In this document: positions 35,744-43,276 of the stretch, piece after piece
Numbering within the stretch: position 1 is the first letter of the stretch
Layout: each line of letters begins with the position of its first letter
DNA from: Stieleria maiorica
GTDB taxonomy: Bacteria > Planctomycetota > Planctomycetia > Pirellulales > Pirellulaceae
Length of the DNA: 64,000 nt
NCBI RefSeq assembly: GCF_008035925.1
Contig: NZ_CP036264.1
Location: forward strand, 3,158,443 to 3,222,442
Direction: 5' to 3'
The notes under the pieces: model-generated
The model's input: the letters and a program-made list of their open reading frames with translations, nothing else
What the model was told of the DNA's origin: nothing
Database searches by the model: none
Translations under genes and position numbers: made by a program

Positions 35744-36469
35744 ACGCCGTGGTCTGCCGGAATTCGAGCAGAACGCATCCCGGCCCGAAGGAAAACGACT
35801 CCTAATTGATTTGTTTCGAAGACGGGGGCGGTCTGGGCACGTGCGTTTGCGTTTGCTCGGGGATTATGGCTGTGGCTCAAACCCGGTTTCGTGTTGGTCC
35901 AAGACTCGGCGGCAGGTCGCTCGGCAGAATCTTCGCGGCACTAGTTCGCGCCAACGGATCATTGCTGTTTAGCCTTTTCGGGACCGTCCAGCTGAGGGTG
36001 ATGCTTTTCGCTCACGTACGATCTCCCTTCCGGGCCGTCGCCCGTGGGGCTCCGCGCGACGGACCTAGGAAAGGCGTCGTGCACCCATCCACCGACCACC
36101 TGTTACCCAATCGACCAGATCGTTTGGATTGGTTGCGTTTCGCCTCTGTCCGTCTTGGTAAAACTTTTTCTCGTCTCGGTCCGGGCTGGAAAAAAGTCAA
36201 CGGCCACCTGATCGGATGGTCGACCGATGCCTCTTCTTCGTTGTCGATGATTTGCGTGCTCAAACGCGACGTTCGGGCGGTCGAGAATCTGGTTCGCCTG
36301 AATCCAAGCTGATTGGAAATGCACCAACATCGGGGCTTTGAATGAGTGAAGATCGGATGAGAGGGCGAAATGCTGCGGGAGTTAAGGATTTTCAAGGATT
36401 GGCATCAAAACTGCTCAGCGGTCCCAGCAACACAACTGGAATTCTCAACTCGCCTCTGGAAATCCGCCC
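35744..36469. other. intergenic region with one dispersed repeat copy
   Basis: No supported gene: the open frames (e.g. 35806-36312 plus strand) show no family resemblance, signal or ribosome binding site. One copy of the CACGTACGA...CTTCCGGGCCGTCG repeat lies at about 36014-36045. The promoter of the VKOR-DsbA gene should be within the last 100 bp. Confidence 0.4.
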
Positions 36470-37885
36470 ATGTCGACCGCCAACCTTTTTCCTTCCGTCC
36501 ATTCGCATCCTCTTTCTCGCAACCTGACGAAGAGTCGTGTCGCTCCGTCGGCGGACCAAGCTGTCGGCACGCTGGTTTGGTGGACGATGTTTCTGTCCAG
36601 CTTCGTCGCGATGCTGACAAGCGGGTATTTGGCCTGGTCGTCACTGACGTCATCCCCGGTCGCCGGCTGCAGCGGTGATAGCCTGTTCGATTGCAACCAT
36701 GTGCTGCACAGTCGGTGGTCGAGCGTGCTGTCGGTGCCGGTCAGCATTCCGGCCGTGTTGACGCACGTCGCGATTCTCGGCTTGTTGTTGTCGCGTCCCC
36801 AGAAGGGGGCGACGCAAACGCTCCGCTGGAACGCCATCGGGTTGGCGAGTCTGACCGCCGGTGGGGCGGCCGTCTGGTTTGTCGGGCTGCAGATCTTCGC
36901 GCTCGGCCAACTTTGCCCGTATTGCTTGGTCGCTCATGCGGCGGGATTGGTGTTGGCCGGAGTCTACTTGTGGAGTCTGCCGATCAGCAAGCGAGCCCTA
37001 CGATGGGTCGCAAGCGGCGCGGTGGCATCGGTCGCCGTACTGGCCGCTTTGCAGCTTGGCACGGAAGCACCGCCGACGTACGAAGTGATCGAACACTCGC
37101 AGGGGCCTGCCGGAGCAGCTCCCGCGACGAACATGGAGTACGATGCCGAGACAGAATTCTTCGCTCCGCCGGCGTCCGCAGCACCGCAAGCATCGCTTTT
37201 TCCACCGGCCGCGTCGAAGTGGGCAGCGGACGTGACCCATCTGCTGACCGCGGTAGCCAACCCCACGATCTTGCTGTCCGGTCAAGTGAGCGATGCGGGA
37301 ACAAGCCAACCGCAACGCAACACCGCCAGCGTTCTGGGCGGTGTCAAGTTGGCGACGACCGAATGGCCGCTGATCGGAAATCCCGATGCGGAGATGGTGT
37401 TTGTCGAGCTGTTCGATTACACCTGTCCCCACTGTCAACAAACGCACCGATCGCTAAGCGAGGCCAAAAAGCAATTCGGTGATCGACTTGCCGTCATCAC
37501 GTTGCCGGTTCCGCTGGATGGAAAATGCAATCCGACGATCCGATCAACGCATGCGAGCCACGGCGAAGCGTGCGAGATCGCGAAACTTGCGATCGCCGTT
37601 TGGGCGGTCGACCAGGGGAAATTTGCCCAATTCCACGACTACCTGTTCGAATCCAAGCCGAATTTCGCGACCGCCAAGGCCAAGGCGATGACGATCGTCA
37701 ACGGCGAAGAGCTCGAGAAAACGCTGAGCGGGCCGGTGCCGAGTGACTACATCAAGCGGCACGTCGCGCTGTATCAGAAAGCTGGAGCGGGAAAGATCCC
37801 CAAGCTATTGTTCCCCAAAACCAGCACCGTCGGAGCCGTCGGGTCGCCACAAGCGATGGTCCGGCTGATCCAGCAAAACCTGTAA
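36470..37885 (+). CDS. VKOR-DsbA fusion (disulfide-bond forming)
   Basis: 471 aa. The N-terminal half is a vitamin K epoxide reductase domain with four to five helices (about 38-200): the loop pair GCSGDSLFDCNHV and the active site QLCPYCLVAHA (CPYC) are both present. A linker (205-310) leads to a periplasmic DsbA/thioredoxin-like domain with FDYTCPHCQQTHRSL (CPHC, about 335) and a cis-Pro loop GKIPKLLFPK. This is the bacterial self-contained oxidative folding unit: DsbA-domain cysteines are reoxidised by the VKOR domain with quinone as acceptor. No partner gene nearby; a DUF1559 relic abuts its 3' end. Confidence 0.92.
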   Translation: MSTANLFPSVHSHPLSRNLTKSRVAPSADQAVGTLVWWTMFLSSFVAMLTSGYLAWSSLTSSPVAGCSGDSLFDCNHVLHSRWSSVLSVPVSIPAVLTHVAILGLLLSRPQKGATQTLRWNAIGLASLTAGGAAVWFVGLQIFALGQLCPYCLVAHAAGLVLAGVYLWSLPISKRALRWVASGAVASVAVLAALQLGTEAPPTYEVIEHSQGPAGAAPATNMEYDAETEFFAPPASAAPQASLFPPAASKWAADVTHLLTAVANPTILLSGQVSDAGTSQPQRNTASVLGGVKLATTEWPLIGNPDAEMVFVELFDYTCPHCQQTHRSLSEAKKQFGDRLAVITLPVPLDGKCNPTIRSTHASHGEACEIAKLAIAVWAVDQGKFAQFHDYLFESKPNFATAKAKAMTIVNGEELEKTLSGPVPSDYIKRHVALYQKAGAGKIPKLLFPKTSTVGAVGSPQAMVRLIQQNL

Positions 37886-37887
37886 CG

Positions 37888-38495
37888 GTCATGAAGATCA
37901 CTGCCCCGTCGGCCATCAGGACGTGTGCGCCGCCTTGGTGCCGACTGAAGACCGTCGCCACGAGCGTCGTCCCCAGGGCGTTGTGCCGGCCACAGGATTC
38001 GCGGTTAGGCGGCAAGATGGTGACGACGGCCGACATGATCGGCAATGCATCCGCCCAACGGTGTCCTCGGGCAAAGTTGCGGCGGTTCCGCTGTTGCCAC
38101 TCGGGTAACCAGAACTGTGGACGGTCTGGATCGACATAGCCGTTGTCTTGGCAAAGGGAAGGGTTGCGGCGCAAGGCGGCAAGACCAAAGGGGCTCGCAT
38201 TGCCACCATTGGTCGCGATGCCGTTGGCGCGTTTGTCGCCGTCTTGCAGCGCGGTCATGATTTCGCCCATGGCGATGGTGTTGGACAAACCGTCCAGGGT
38301 GTCACGGAACTTTGCTTCGTCGACCGGTCTCTCGCCATTTTTGCGACACCGCGATGTCGATTTGCGACGGGCCGCCAGTGGCCATTGATCCACGGAAAGT
38401 GACCGGGCCGTTCGATGAAAGGGGGGCGGGAAAACACGGTTTCGGTTGGCGAAACTAAGTTTCACCAGGCCTGCAGCCGCGTCGCTGGCCGTCAC
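37888..38495 (-). pseudogene. truncated DUF1559 (H-X9-DG) prepilin-like gene
   Basis: In one minus-strand frame, FRDTLDGLSNTIAMGEIMTA and SRHQGGAHVLMADGAV (His-X9-Asp-Gly) are the signature elements of DUF1559 planctomycete prepilin-like proteins, with correct spacing. The N-terminal cleavage/methylation helix is absent, another frame carries part of the upstream sequence (MATGGPSQIDIAVSQKW), and the 3' end runs into the opposite-strand VKOR gene where the usual C-terminus is lost. It is a relic. Confidence 0.7.
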
Positions 38496-38499
38496 GCTC

Positions 38500-38616
38500 G
38501 ACGGCCCGGAAGGGCCATCGTACGGTTGAAGCGGAGCCGACGGCCCGGAAGGGCCAACGTACGGTTGAAGAGGAGCCGACGGCTCGGAGGGGCCATCGTA
38601 CGGTTGAGAAGTGCTA
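38500..38616. repeat. three 39-bp tandem repeats with GGCCCGGAAGGGCC palindromes
   Basis: Units start at 38500, 38539 and 38578 with exact period 39 (GACGGCCCGGAAGGGCCATC then GTACGGTTGAAGCGGAGCC); the third copy is diverged and runs up to the DinB gene. The core is the reverse complement of the repeats at 29600-29810. Confidence 0.8.
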
Positions 38617-39156
38617 AAGTGATTCCGCGCGGGCCATCGAGATCAGCATGACGTCGGGCAGGTCGGTGTGACCGGCTTGACGAAGCATGTTGATCAGTTG
38701 CGCGGTGGTGTATTGCGCGTGAGTGCAGACGTGCAACAGAATATCGGCGCGGCGAATCGCCGAGCGTTTTCCGGACAACGAGGCGACTTTCTCAACCCGC
38801 TGGTCCAGCTCCTCGTCGGTCAATTGGGCGAGGTAGCTCCGCCACAAACCGTCGAGTTCACTCCAGCGGCTTTGGAGTTCCTGGAGTGTTGTGGCGGCGT
38901 CGTCCCCTTCCTGATTCCCGGGCAGCTTGCCGGCAAGGTCTCCAGGTGCCACCGGTTGAGCATCACCCTGAAGCGCAGCGAGCCAGACATATTCGGCGGC
39001 ATAGAGGTGTGTCAGTGTCTTCCAAATCGATCCTTGACCGATCGCGAACGGCTGCCGGAGCGCGTGCTCGCTGACCGCATCGGCCGCTTCGATCAGACGA
39101 CCGTTGGCCCACATTCGGTGTTGGTGCAATCGTCGAATCAATTCAGCGGCACTCAT
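38614..39156 (-). CDS. DinB-family four-helix metalloprotein
   Basis: 180 aa. The DinB/YfiT pattern is visible: LHQHRMWANGRLIEAADAVS, the first metal His in THLYAAEYVWLAAL (about 50) and the C-terminal HVCTHAQYTTAQLINMLRQ with two His four apart (about 145-149), which together form the expected three-His site. These proteins are often thiol-dependent S-transferases using bacillithiol, mycothiol or glutathione; the function here is unknown. Single gene upstream of nothing else on its strand. Confidence 0.85.
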   Translation of the reverse strand: MSAAELIRRLHQHRMWANGRLIEAADAVSEHALRQPFAIGQGSIWKTLTHLYAAEYVWLAALQGDAQPVAPGDLAGKLPGNQEGDDAATTLQELQSRWSELDGLWRSYLAQLTDEELDQRVEKVASLSGKRSAIRRADILLHVCTHAQYTTAQLINMLRQAGHTDLPDVMLISMARAESL

Positions 39157-39200
39157 TTCGGGTTCTCCTGATCGATAGCGGCGTTCCCTTCATCCGGCCT

Positions 39201-40019
39201 TTACGGCATCATCATCATCATCATCGACTTCAAACGACGGTAGCAACAGGACATGCGGGGGTGGTCGTCGAAACAGTCGAATAAGTAGATCAGTCGCCAG
39301 AGACAGCATTCGCAGTCCAAGTCGCATTGATCGGCCGTGATGACCTGACAGACGGTCTGGTAGGCGGCCAAGGGTTCGTCCATCCGAATCAGCAAGTTGC
39401 TCGCCGTGACACGGTATTCGACGGTCTCGGGGGCAAGTGCGATCGCCCTGGCGACCGATCTCAGGCACGTCGAAGGCGGGTCGCCCTGCACCGATTGCGC
39501 CGCGGAGAGGTCATGCCAACTGGCGTCTTCTCGGGGCTGAAACGCAACGCCCTGATACAACGCATCGGTGGCCAACTCGGGGTATCCCTGACACAAAAGG
39601 TCTCGAGCGAGCAGCCGGTTGTACCATGGCAGATCCGCGTGATTGATCGCCAAGCGATGCAATAATTCCACCGCTTGTTTGTCACGGCCGATGCCCGAAT
39701 ACGCATGCGCGAGAATGCGGTACGACAAGGGCTCCAGCGGCAGTAGACGATCAGCGTGTTCCAAATAGTGCACCGCCAGATTTGGCCGCCCGGTTTGGGC
39801 GGCCAACAGTCCCCGTAGCTCGAACGCACCTCCATCGTCTGGACTGGACCGACAAATCTCATCGAGTTGATTCAGAGCCTCGTCAGCCGTCCCCTCGGTG
39901 AGAACTTGGGACAGCTCGGCATACAATGCTTCGGGGGACCTGGTTCGTTTCATGGTTGGAGGACAAAGACGTCCGGCCTCGGTTGAAGGGGGGAAGCAAT
40001 ATGCATGTGAAGGTTTCAT
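39201..40019 (-). CDS. TPR-repeat protein 2 of the Fur-box operon
   Basis: 272 aa from ATG 40019, chosen because ATGA overlaps the stop of the upstream TPR gene; a later ATG at 39953 (MKRTRSPEAL) is possible. About five TPR-like helical pairs (e.g. FELRGLLAAQTGRPNLAVHY, YRILAHAYSGIGRDKQAVEL). The C-terminus has a Cys-rich motif, CDLDCECCLWRLIYL, then DHPRMSCCYRRLK, matching the upstream paralog's C-x-CCL pattern, and ends SMMMMMMP, encoded by an ATC trinucleotide run. Cytosolic, probably a scaffold; the Cys cluster may bind metal (inference). Confidence 0.82.
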   Translation of the reverse strand: MKPSHAYCFPPSTEAGRLCPPTMKRTRSPEALYAELSQVLTEGTADEALNQLDEICRSSPDDGGAFELRGLLAAQTGRPNLAVHYLEHADRLLPLEPLSYRILAHAYSGIGRDKQAVELLHRLAINHADLPWYNRLLARDLLCQGYPELATDALYQGVAFQPREDASWHDLSAAQSVQGDPPSTCLRSVARAIALAPETVEYRVTASNLLIRMDEPLAAYQTVCQVITADQCDLDCECCLWRLIYLFDCFDDHPRMSCCYRRLKSMMMMMMP

Positions 40020-40798
40020 GCAACGCCGAAGGGGCTTGAATGGGCGGACACCTTCGCGCCGCTCTGGGGCCTTGCGATCTCGCGCAGTCGTTGGGCACAC
40101 CGGCTGGCCCTGTCGAAATCGTTGAAATCAAAATACAGATTGGCGATCCGCTTCAGACAGCATTGACAGGCGACCGCATCGAGCGATTCGGGGATCAGCA
40201 AGTCCAATAACAGAACCGCTTCGGATTTCCGGCCCAGTGTGATCAGCAACGATGCCAACCCGATGCGGTAATGGATGTTGAGAGGTTCCAAGTTGATCGC
40301 GTGGCGGAGCAAGGCTTCGACGACGCTATCAGAATGTCCACAGCGTCGCGCGTACCATCCCATCTGGTAGTGGACTTCCGCCGAGTCGGGATTGGCTGCC
40401 CCGGCGCGACGACAGGCTTCCATCGCCAGGCGAGGTTCGTCGACCGCTTCCAGGCCGACAGCGATTCGAAGCATCTCGCTCGCATTCGCCCTTCCGCCGG
40501 TCGCCTCACTCATCAGTAAATCACACGAGAGGTCTGGGTGTCCGCTGGCACCGTAACCGATCGCCAGTTCGATCCGAGCGGCGGCGTCGAGCGGCCGCAG
40601 CAGGGAAGCTTCCTCCAAGGCGGCAATCCCATCGGGCGTTTCGTTTAACGCTAGACACGCTAGCCCCATCAATCGAAGGGCCCCGAAGTGCTCGTCGTCG
40701 CGGGCCAGCACGTACTGCAAAAACTGAACGGCGAGAGGATAATTGCCCGAGGCAAATTCGGCGCTCGCGATCTCAAAATTGTTGTCCATGACGTTCAA
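40016..40798 (-). CDS. TPR-repeat protein 1 of the Fur-box operon
   Basis: 260 aa from MNVMDNNFEIASAEF (40798; ATG 40789 alternative). Six to seven TPR-like units (NYPLAVQFLQYVLARDDEHFGAL; ALEEASLLRPLDAAARIELAIGYGASG; SAEVHYQMGWYARRCG; ALLRHAINLEPLNIHYRIGLA) followed by DAVACQCCLKRIANLYFDFN and FDRASRCAQRLRE. It shares TPR layout and the C-terminal CxCCL motif with the downstream gene and probably arose by tandem duplication. It begins 54 bp after the 54-aa membrane gene and overlaps the next gene by 4 bp. Confidence 0.82.
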   Translation of the reverse strand: MNVMDNNFEIASAEFASGNYPLAVQFLQYVLARDDEHFGALRLMGLACLALNETPDGIAALEEASLLRPLDAAARIELAIGYGASGHPDLSCDLLMSEATGGRANASEMLRIAVGLEAVDEPRLAMEACRRAGAANPDSAEVHYQMGWYARRCGHSDSVVEALLRHAINLEPLNIHYRIGLASLLITLGRKSEAVLLLDLLIPESLDAVACQCCLKRIANLYFDFNDFDRASRCAQRLREIARPQSGAKVSAHSSPFGVA

Positions 40799-40852
40799 AC
40801 ATGTAACGAAGGATAGGAAACGATTGGGCTGCGTGACTCGCGTGTACCGTCG

Positions 40853-41017
40853 TTATCGACGCGAGTAGGTTTCGACGTGCCGCAGCACATTTTGCATGTA
40901 GCGTCGATACCGCATCCGTTGACGGGTGTAACTTGCGGCCAGAGAACCGATGAACAGGACCAGCATTGGGATCCCGATGACAACGAGATGCAGCAGAATC
41001 AATTGCCAACGCGTCAT
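40853..41017 (-). CDS. 54-aa single-pass membrane protein of the Fur-box operon
   Basis: Starts MTRWQLILLHLVVIG with GGGAGG at 8-nt spacing. Residues 4-28 form one transmembrane helix (ILLHLVVIGIPMLVLFIGSLAASY), followed by a strongly basic cytosolic tail (RQRMRYRRYMQNVLRHVETYSRR). Its ATG overlaps the stop of the upstream 51-aa frame (TGATG). Size and layout recall small membrane anchors; no family recognised. Confidence 0.72.
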   Translation of the reverse strand: MTRWQLILLHLVVIGIPMLVLFIGSLAASYTRQRMRYRRYMQNVLRHVETYSRR

Positions 41018-41172
41018 CACGCTTGCCTCCCGGCATCGCCATTGGACACGGAGCGTGTTGCAGAGCCGGCTTTCTGATCCGCCCGTGGCTGGCCACCGGG
41101 ACAGTCGCACCGGAGGCGACTGCGATCGAACCGGTTGTGGTTGATCTGACGCAAACGTGTGTTGAAGACCAT
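41017..41172 (-). CDS. possible 51-aa leader/small protein of the Fur-box operon
   Basis: ATG at 41172 has GAGG 6 nt upstream. The predicted peptide (MVFNTRLRQINHNRFDRSRL, a CDC motif in the middle, ending NGDAGRQA) is basic and soluble. Its stop overlaps the start of the membrane gene as TGATG, the pattern of translational coupling. Composition is not strongly protein-like, so it could be a leader peptide rather than a functional protein. Confidence 0.4.
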   Translation of the reverse strand: MVFNTRLRQINHNRFDRSRLRCDCPGGQPRADQKAGSATRSVSNGDAGRQA

Positions 41173-41340
41173 CAGGAACCTCGCGTTGAAGCGTCCCCCG
41201 TCTTCCGCGGATCGCTCCGAGCGGATGACAGACGACTAGGTAGGGGCTTCTGCGTGGCTTGCTGGGGCACAGGCCGAAACGACGTGGAGTTCACATCGAA
41301 TCGAAGACCTGGTGTTGGCTGGCTGCGTCTGAAGGGTGCT

Positions 41341-41359
41341 AATGAGAATCAGTCTCATT
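41341..41359 (-). promoter_or_regulatory. Fur box (iron-responsive operator)
   Basis: AATGAGAATCAGTCTCATT is a palindrome (7-bp arms, 8 with flanking T/A) and matches the classical proteobacterial Fur operator AATGAGAATGATTCTCATT at 17 of 19 positions. It sits immediately downstream of the -10 box of the minus-strand promoter and 170-320 bp upstream of the small-protein/TPR operon. Fur with iron would block transcription here. Confidence 0.75.
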
Positions 41360-41387
41360 AGATTAGCGGATTCGACGCGGCTGTCAA
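41360..41387 (-). promoter_or_regulatory. sigma-70-type promoter of the Fur-box operon
   Basis: On the minus strand TTGACA (41387-41382, perfect -35) is followed by a 16-bp spacer and TAATCT (41365-41360, -10 like), then directly by the Fur palindrome. Strand and position point to the genes at 41172-39201. Confidence 0.65.
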
Positions 41388-41510
41388 CAACGCTCTGTCG
41401 TTTTTGTTGTCACAGGGCTCCGCGGGCAACCAAGGGCAGACGTGGCCGATTGGCAAGTCAGAACGTTGAGGTTCCCTGGCAGTGGCGTGGAGGACTTTGC
41501 CGCCACCGGA

Positions 41511-42752
41511 TCACCTAAACGCCGCCTTGACGCTGTTCAGGTCGACACCCAGAAGCTGTTTTGCCAGCGGATTGAGATGCTCCTCTGACCCATGGATGTG
41601 ATACGTGCGCTGGATGTGCCGCATCGTTTCACCGGGCTGGAGCGCGGCGGCAGGTGAGGACGTTTCTAATTCATAGAACGGTCCCAACGGAGCCGCTCCC
41701 GGTTCGGGCGAACCATCGTTGTAGGCATTGATCACGTCTCCGGAATACGGCTGGTCCTGCATTTCCCACATGGAATTGACAAACCCGTGCGGTGATTCTT
41801 GAACGTTGTACGTGACGATGTTCAGCACCTGACCTGAGGCGTCATAGCTTCCGGCGATGCCCTTGGAGCGTTGTGGGCTGATCCCGATCTTTCCTCGACG
41901 TGTCCCGTCACCGCGGAAGAACACGGTTTGCTTTTGGACACGCAAGTATTCCGGCGGCACCTTGCCGAAATAGGCATCGTTCACTTCCGGCCCCCTCGTC
42001 TGCGCGTCGCCTGCTTTGAAGGGAATCACGACGGTTGTTGCCGGTGACGGGTTGTACATCCCCAAAATCCAGATCGAAAGCAGACCGGTTTCGGGCTTCC
42101 ACGCGTCTGCCCCCGTGTTCGTGATTTGGTTGTCCGTTTCGTACCCCACCAATCGCAGTCCCTGGCCGAGTGGGACGCCGAGTTGTTCGGAGGCATCCTG
42201 TTTGGCCAACAGTCGGACCGTGCGCTGGATCCCGAGGTTGAACTCGGTGCCGCTGAAATTGATCAGTTCCGTTGAGTGCGTGAAGGTTGCCGATGACTCC
42301 GTCTGCTTGACCAGCTTAAACGCTTCGGTGTCTATCACCGGTGGCGTGGTCCAGTCAGAGAACTCGAATCTTGATCCCGGTTTGAAAAACAAGGCGAACT
42401 GGCCGCCCTCCGGTCCGAGCCAGAAACGCTCTTCGCCGCCGAAGACGTAGATGTGTTCTTCGAGCTTGCCTTTCCGCTGATCTGCGGAAAGAAACCCCTT
42501 TTCAATGACCGGACGGTTGATCCATCCGAAGCTCGGGCCGGCGTCGCGGTCGAACGTACTAGTCATCACGCGGCCTTGGTAATCTGGCGCGACCGCGACC
42601 GCTGCGTCACCGCGGTGAAGCAGCACGATCGGTGTGTGCTTTTTCATAAAGGCGACATCGTCGGCAAACGTGTCATTTGCACCTGCCTGACCCGAAACCA
42701 GACCCAGGACCATTCCAGCGATCCCCATCCCGACGGTCAGCACCAACTTCAT
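41511..42752 (-). CDS. secreted DUF6786-like protein
   Basis: 413 aa from MKLVLTVGMGIAGMVLGLVSG (42752), a clear Sec signal; a frame from 42860 adds unlikely sequence. Recognisable segments are DVAFMKKHTPIVLLHRGDAA, YQGRVMTSTFDRDAGPSFGW, EERFWLGPEGGQFALFFKPG and, near the end, SSPAAALQPGETMRHIQRTYH, together fitting the DUF6786 family of bacteroidetes and planctomycetes, beta-sandwich proteins resembling aldose-1-epimerase-type folds. Role unknown, possibly carbohydrate binding at the surface. Its 5' side faces a repeat-filled gap. Confidence 0.8.
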   Translation of the reverse strand: MKLVLTVGMGIAGMVLGLVSGQAGANDTFADDVAFMKKHTPIVLLHRGDAAVAVAPDYQGRVMTSTFDRDAGPSFGWINRPVIEKGFLSADQRKGKLEEHIYVFGGEERFWLGPEGGQFALFFKPGSRFEFSDWTTPPVIDTEAFKLVKQTESSATFTHSTELINFSGTEFNLGIQRTVRLLAKQDASEQLGVPLGQGLRLVGYETDNQITNTGADAWKPETGLLSIWILGMYNPSPATTVVIPFKAGDAQTRGPEVNDAYFGKVPPEYLRVQKQTVFFRGDGTRRGKIGISPQRSKGIAGSYDASGQVLNIVTYNVQESPHGFVNSMWEMQDQPYSGDVINAYNDGSPEPGAAPLGPFYELETSSPAAALQPGETMRHIQRTYHIHGSEEHLNPLAKQLLGVDLNSVKAAFR

Positions 42753-42995
42753 TTCAGTATTCCTTGATTCAATCGAATAACGGCAGGGCATTCGTTTCAT
42801 TCTCGCTGCCTGTCTCTCATCGCACTTGGTCGATTCTAGCGGCTTTGCTTCCGGATGCACGCGTTAGGTGCAATTTCGCATGGTCCCGGTGAGTGTCGCA
42901 GTGAATCACGTACATCGAGACAAACATGCTGGCGCTGGGCTGCGCAAGATCGTTCGATTTGTTCGCGTTTTCGTTCGTCGGATTTTGGCGTTTTC

Positions 42996-43154
42996 GATTC
43001 CGCGAAACCCTCTTGGGATCAGCCGTTTGGCGCCAGCCTACGGGCCTCAAATAGACGCTGGGGCCTCCAATAGACGCTGGGGCCTCCAATAGACGCTGGG
43101 GCCTCCGATAGACGCTGGGGCCCGAACGCTTGCGCGAATCGGCTGATGTCACTC
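42996..43154. repeat. TIR-bearing dispersed element, copy B, with 19-bp tandem core
   Basis: Reverse orientation relative to copy A at 27306-27422. Terminal repeats at 43018-43037 and 43128-43147. The centre contains four tandem units of ATAGACGCTGGGGCCTCCA (starts 43051, 43070, 43089, 43108; exact period 19) where copy A has one. No coding capacity. Rest of 42753-43276: no gene. Confidence 0.8.
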
Positions 43155-43276
43155 ATGTTTTTCGTCCGATGGCTGCTGCGAGTGGACCATCCATCGCGGA
43201 ATGATTTCGCGTGAATTCTGAACCACCGCAGAATTCAGATTTTTCGCAGCCCATGCTGTCGCGGGCTTGGCGATCC

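Noticed and set aside
35806..36312. Possible 168-aa gene in the gap before the VKOR-DsbA gene
   Set aside because: No ribosome binding site, motif or codon pattern; contains a dispersed repeat copy.
38500..38616. CRISPR array
   Set aside because: Only three contiguous copies without spacers between them.
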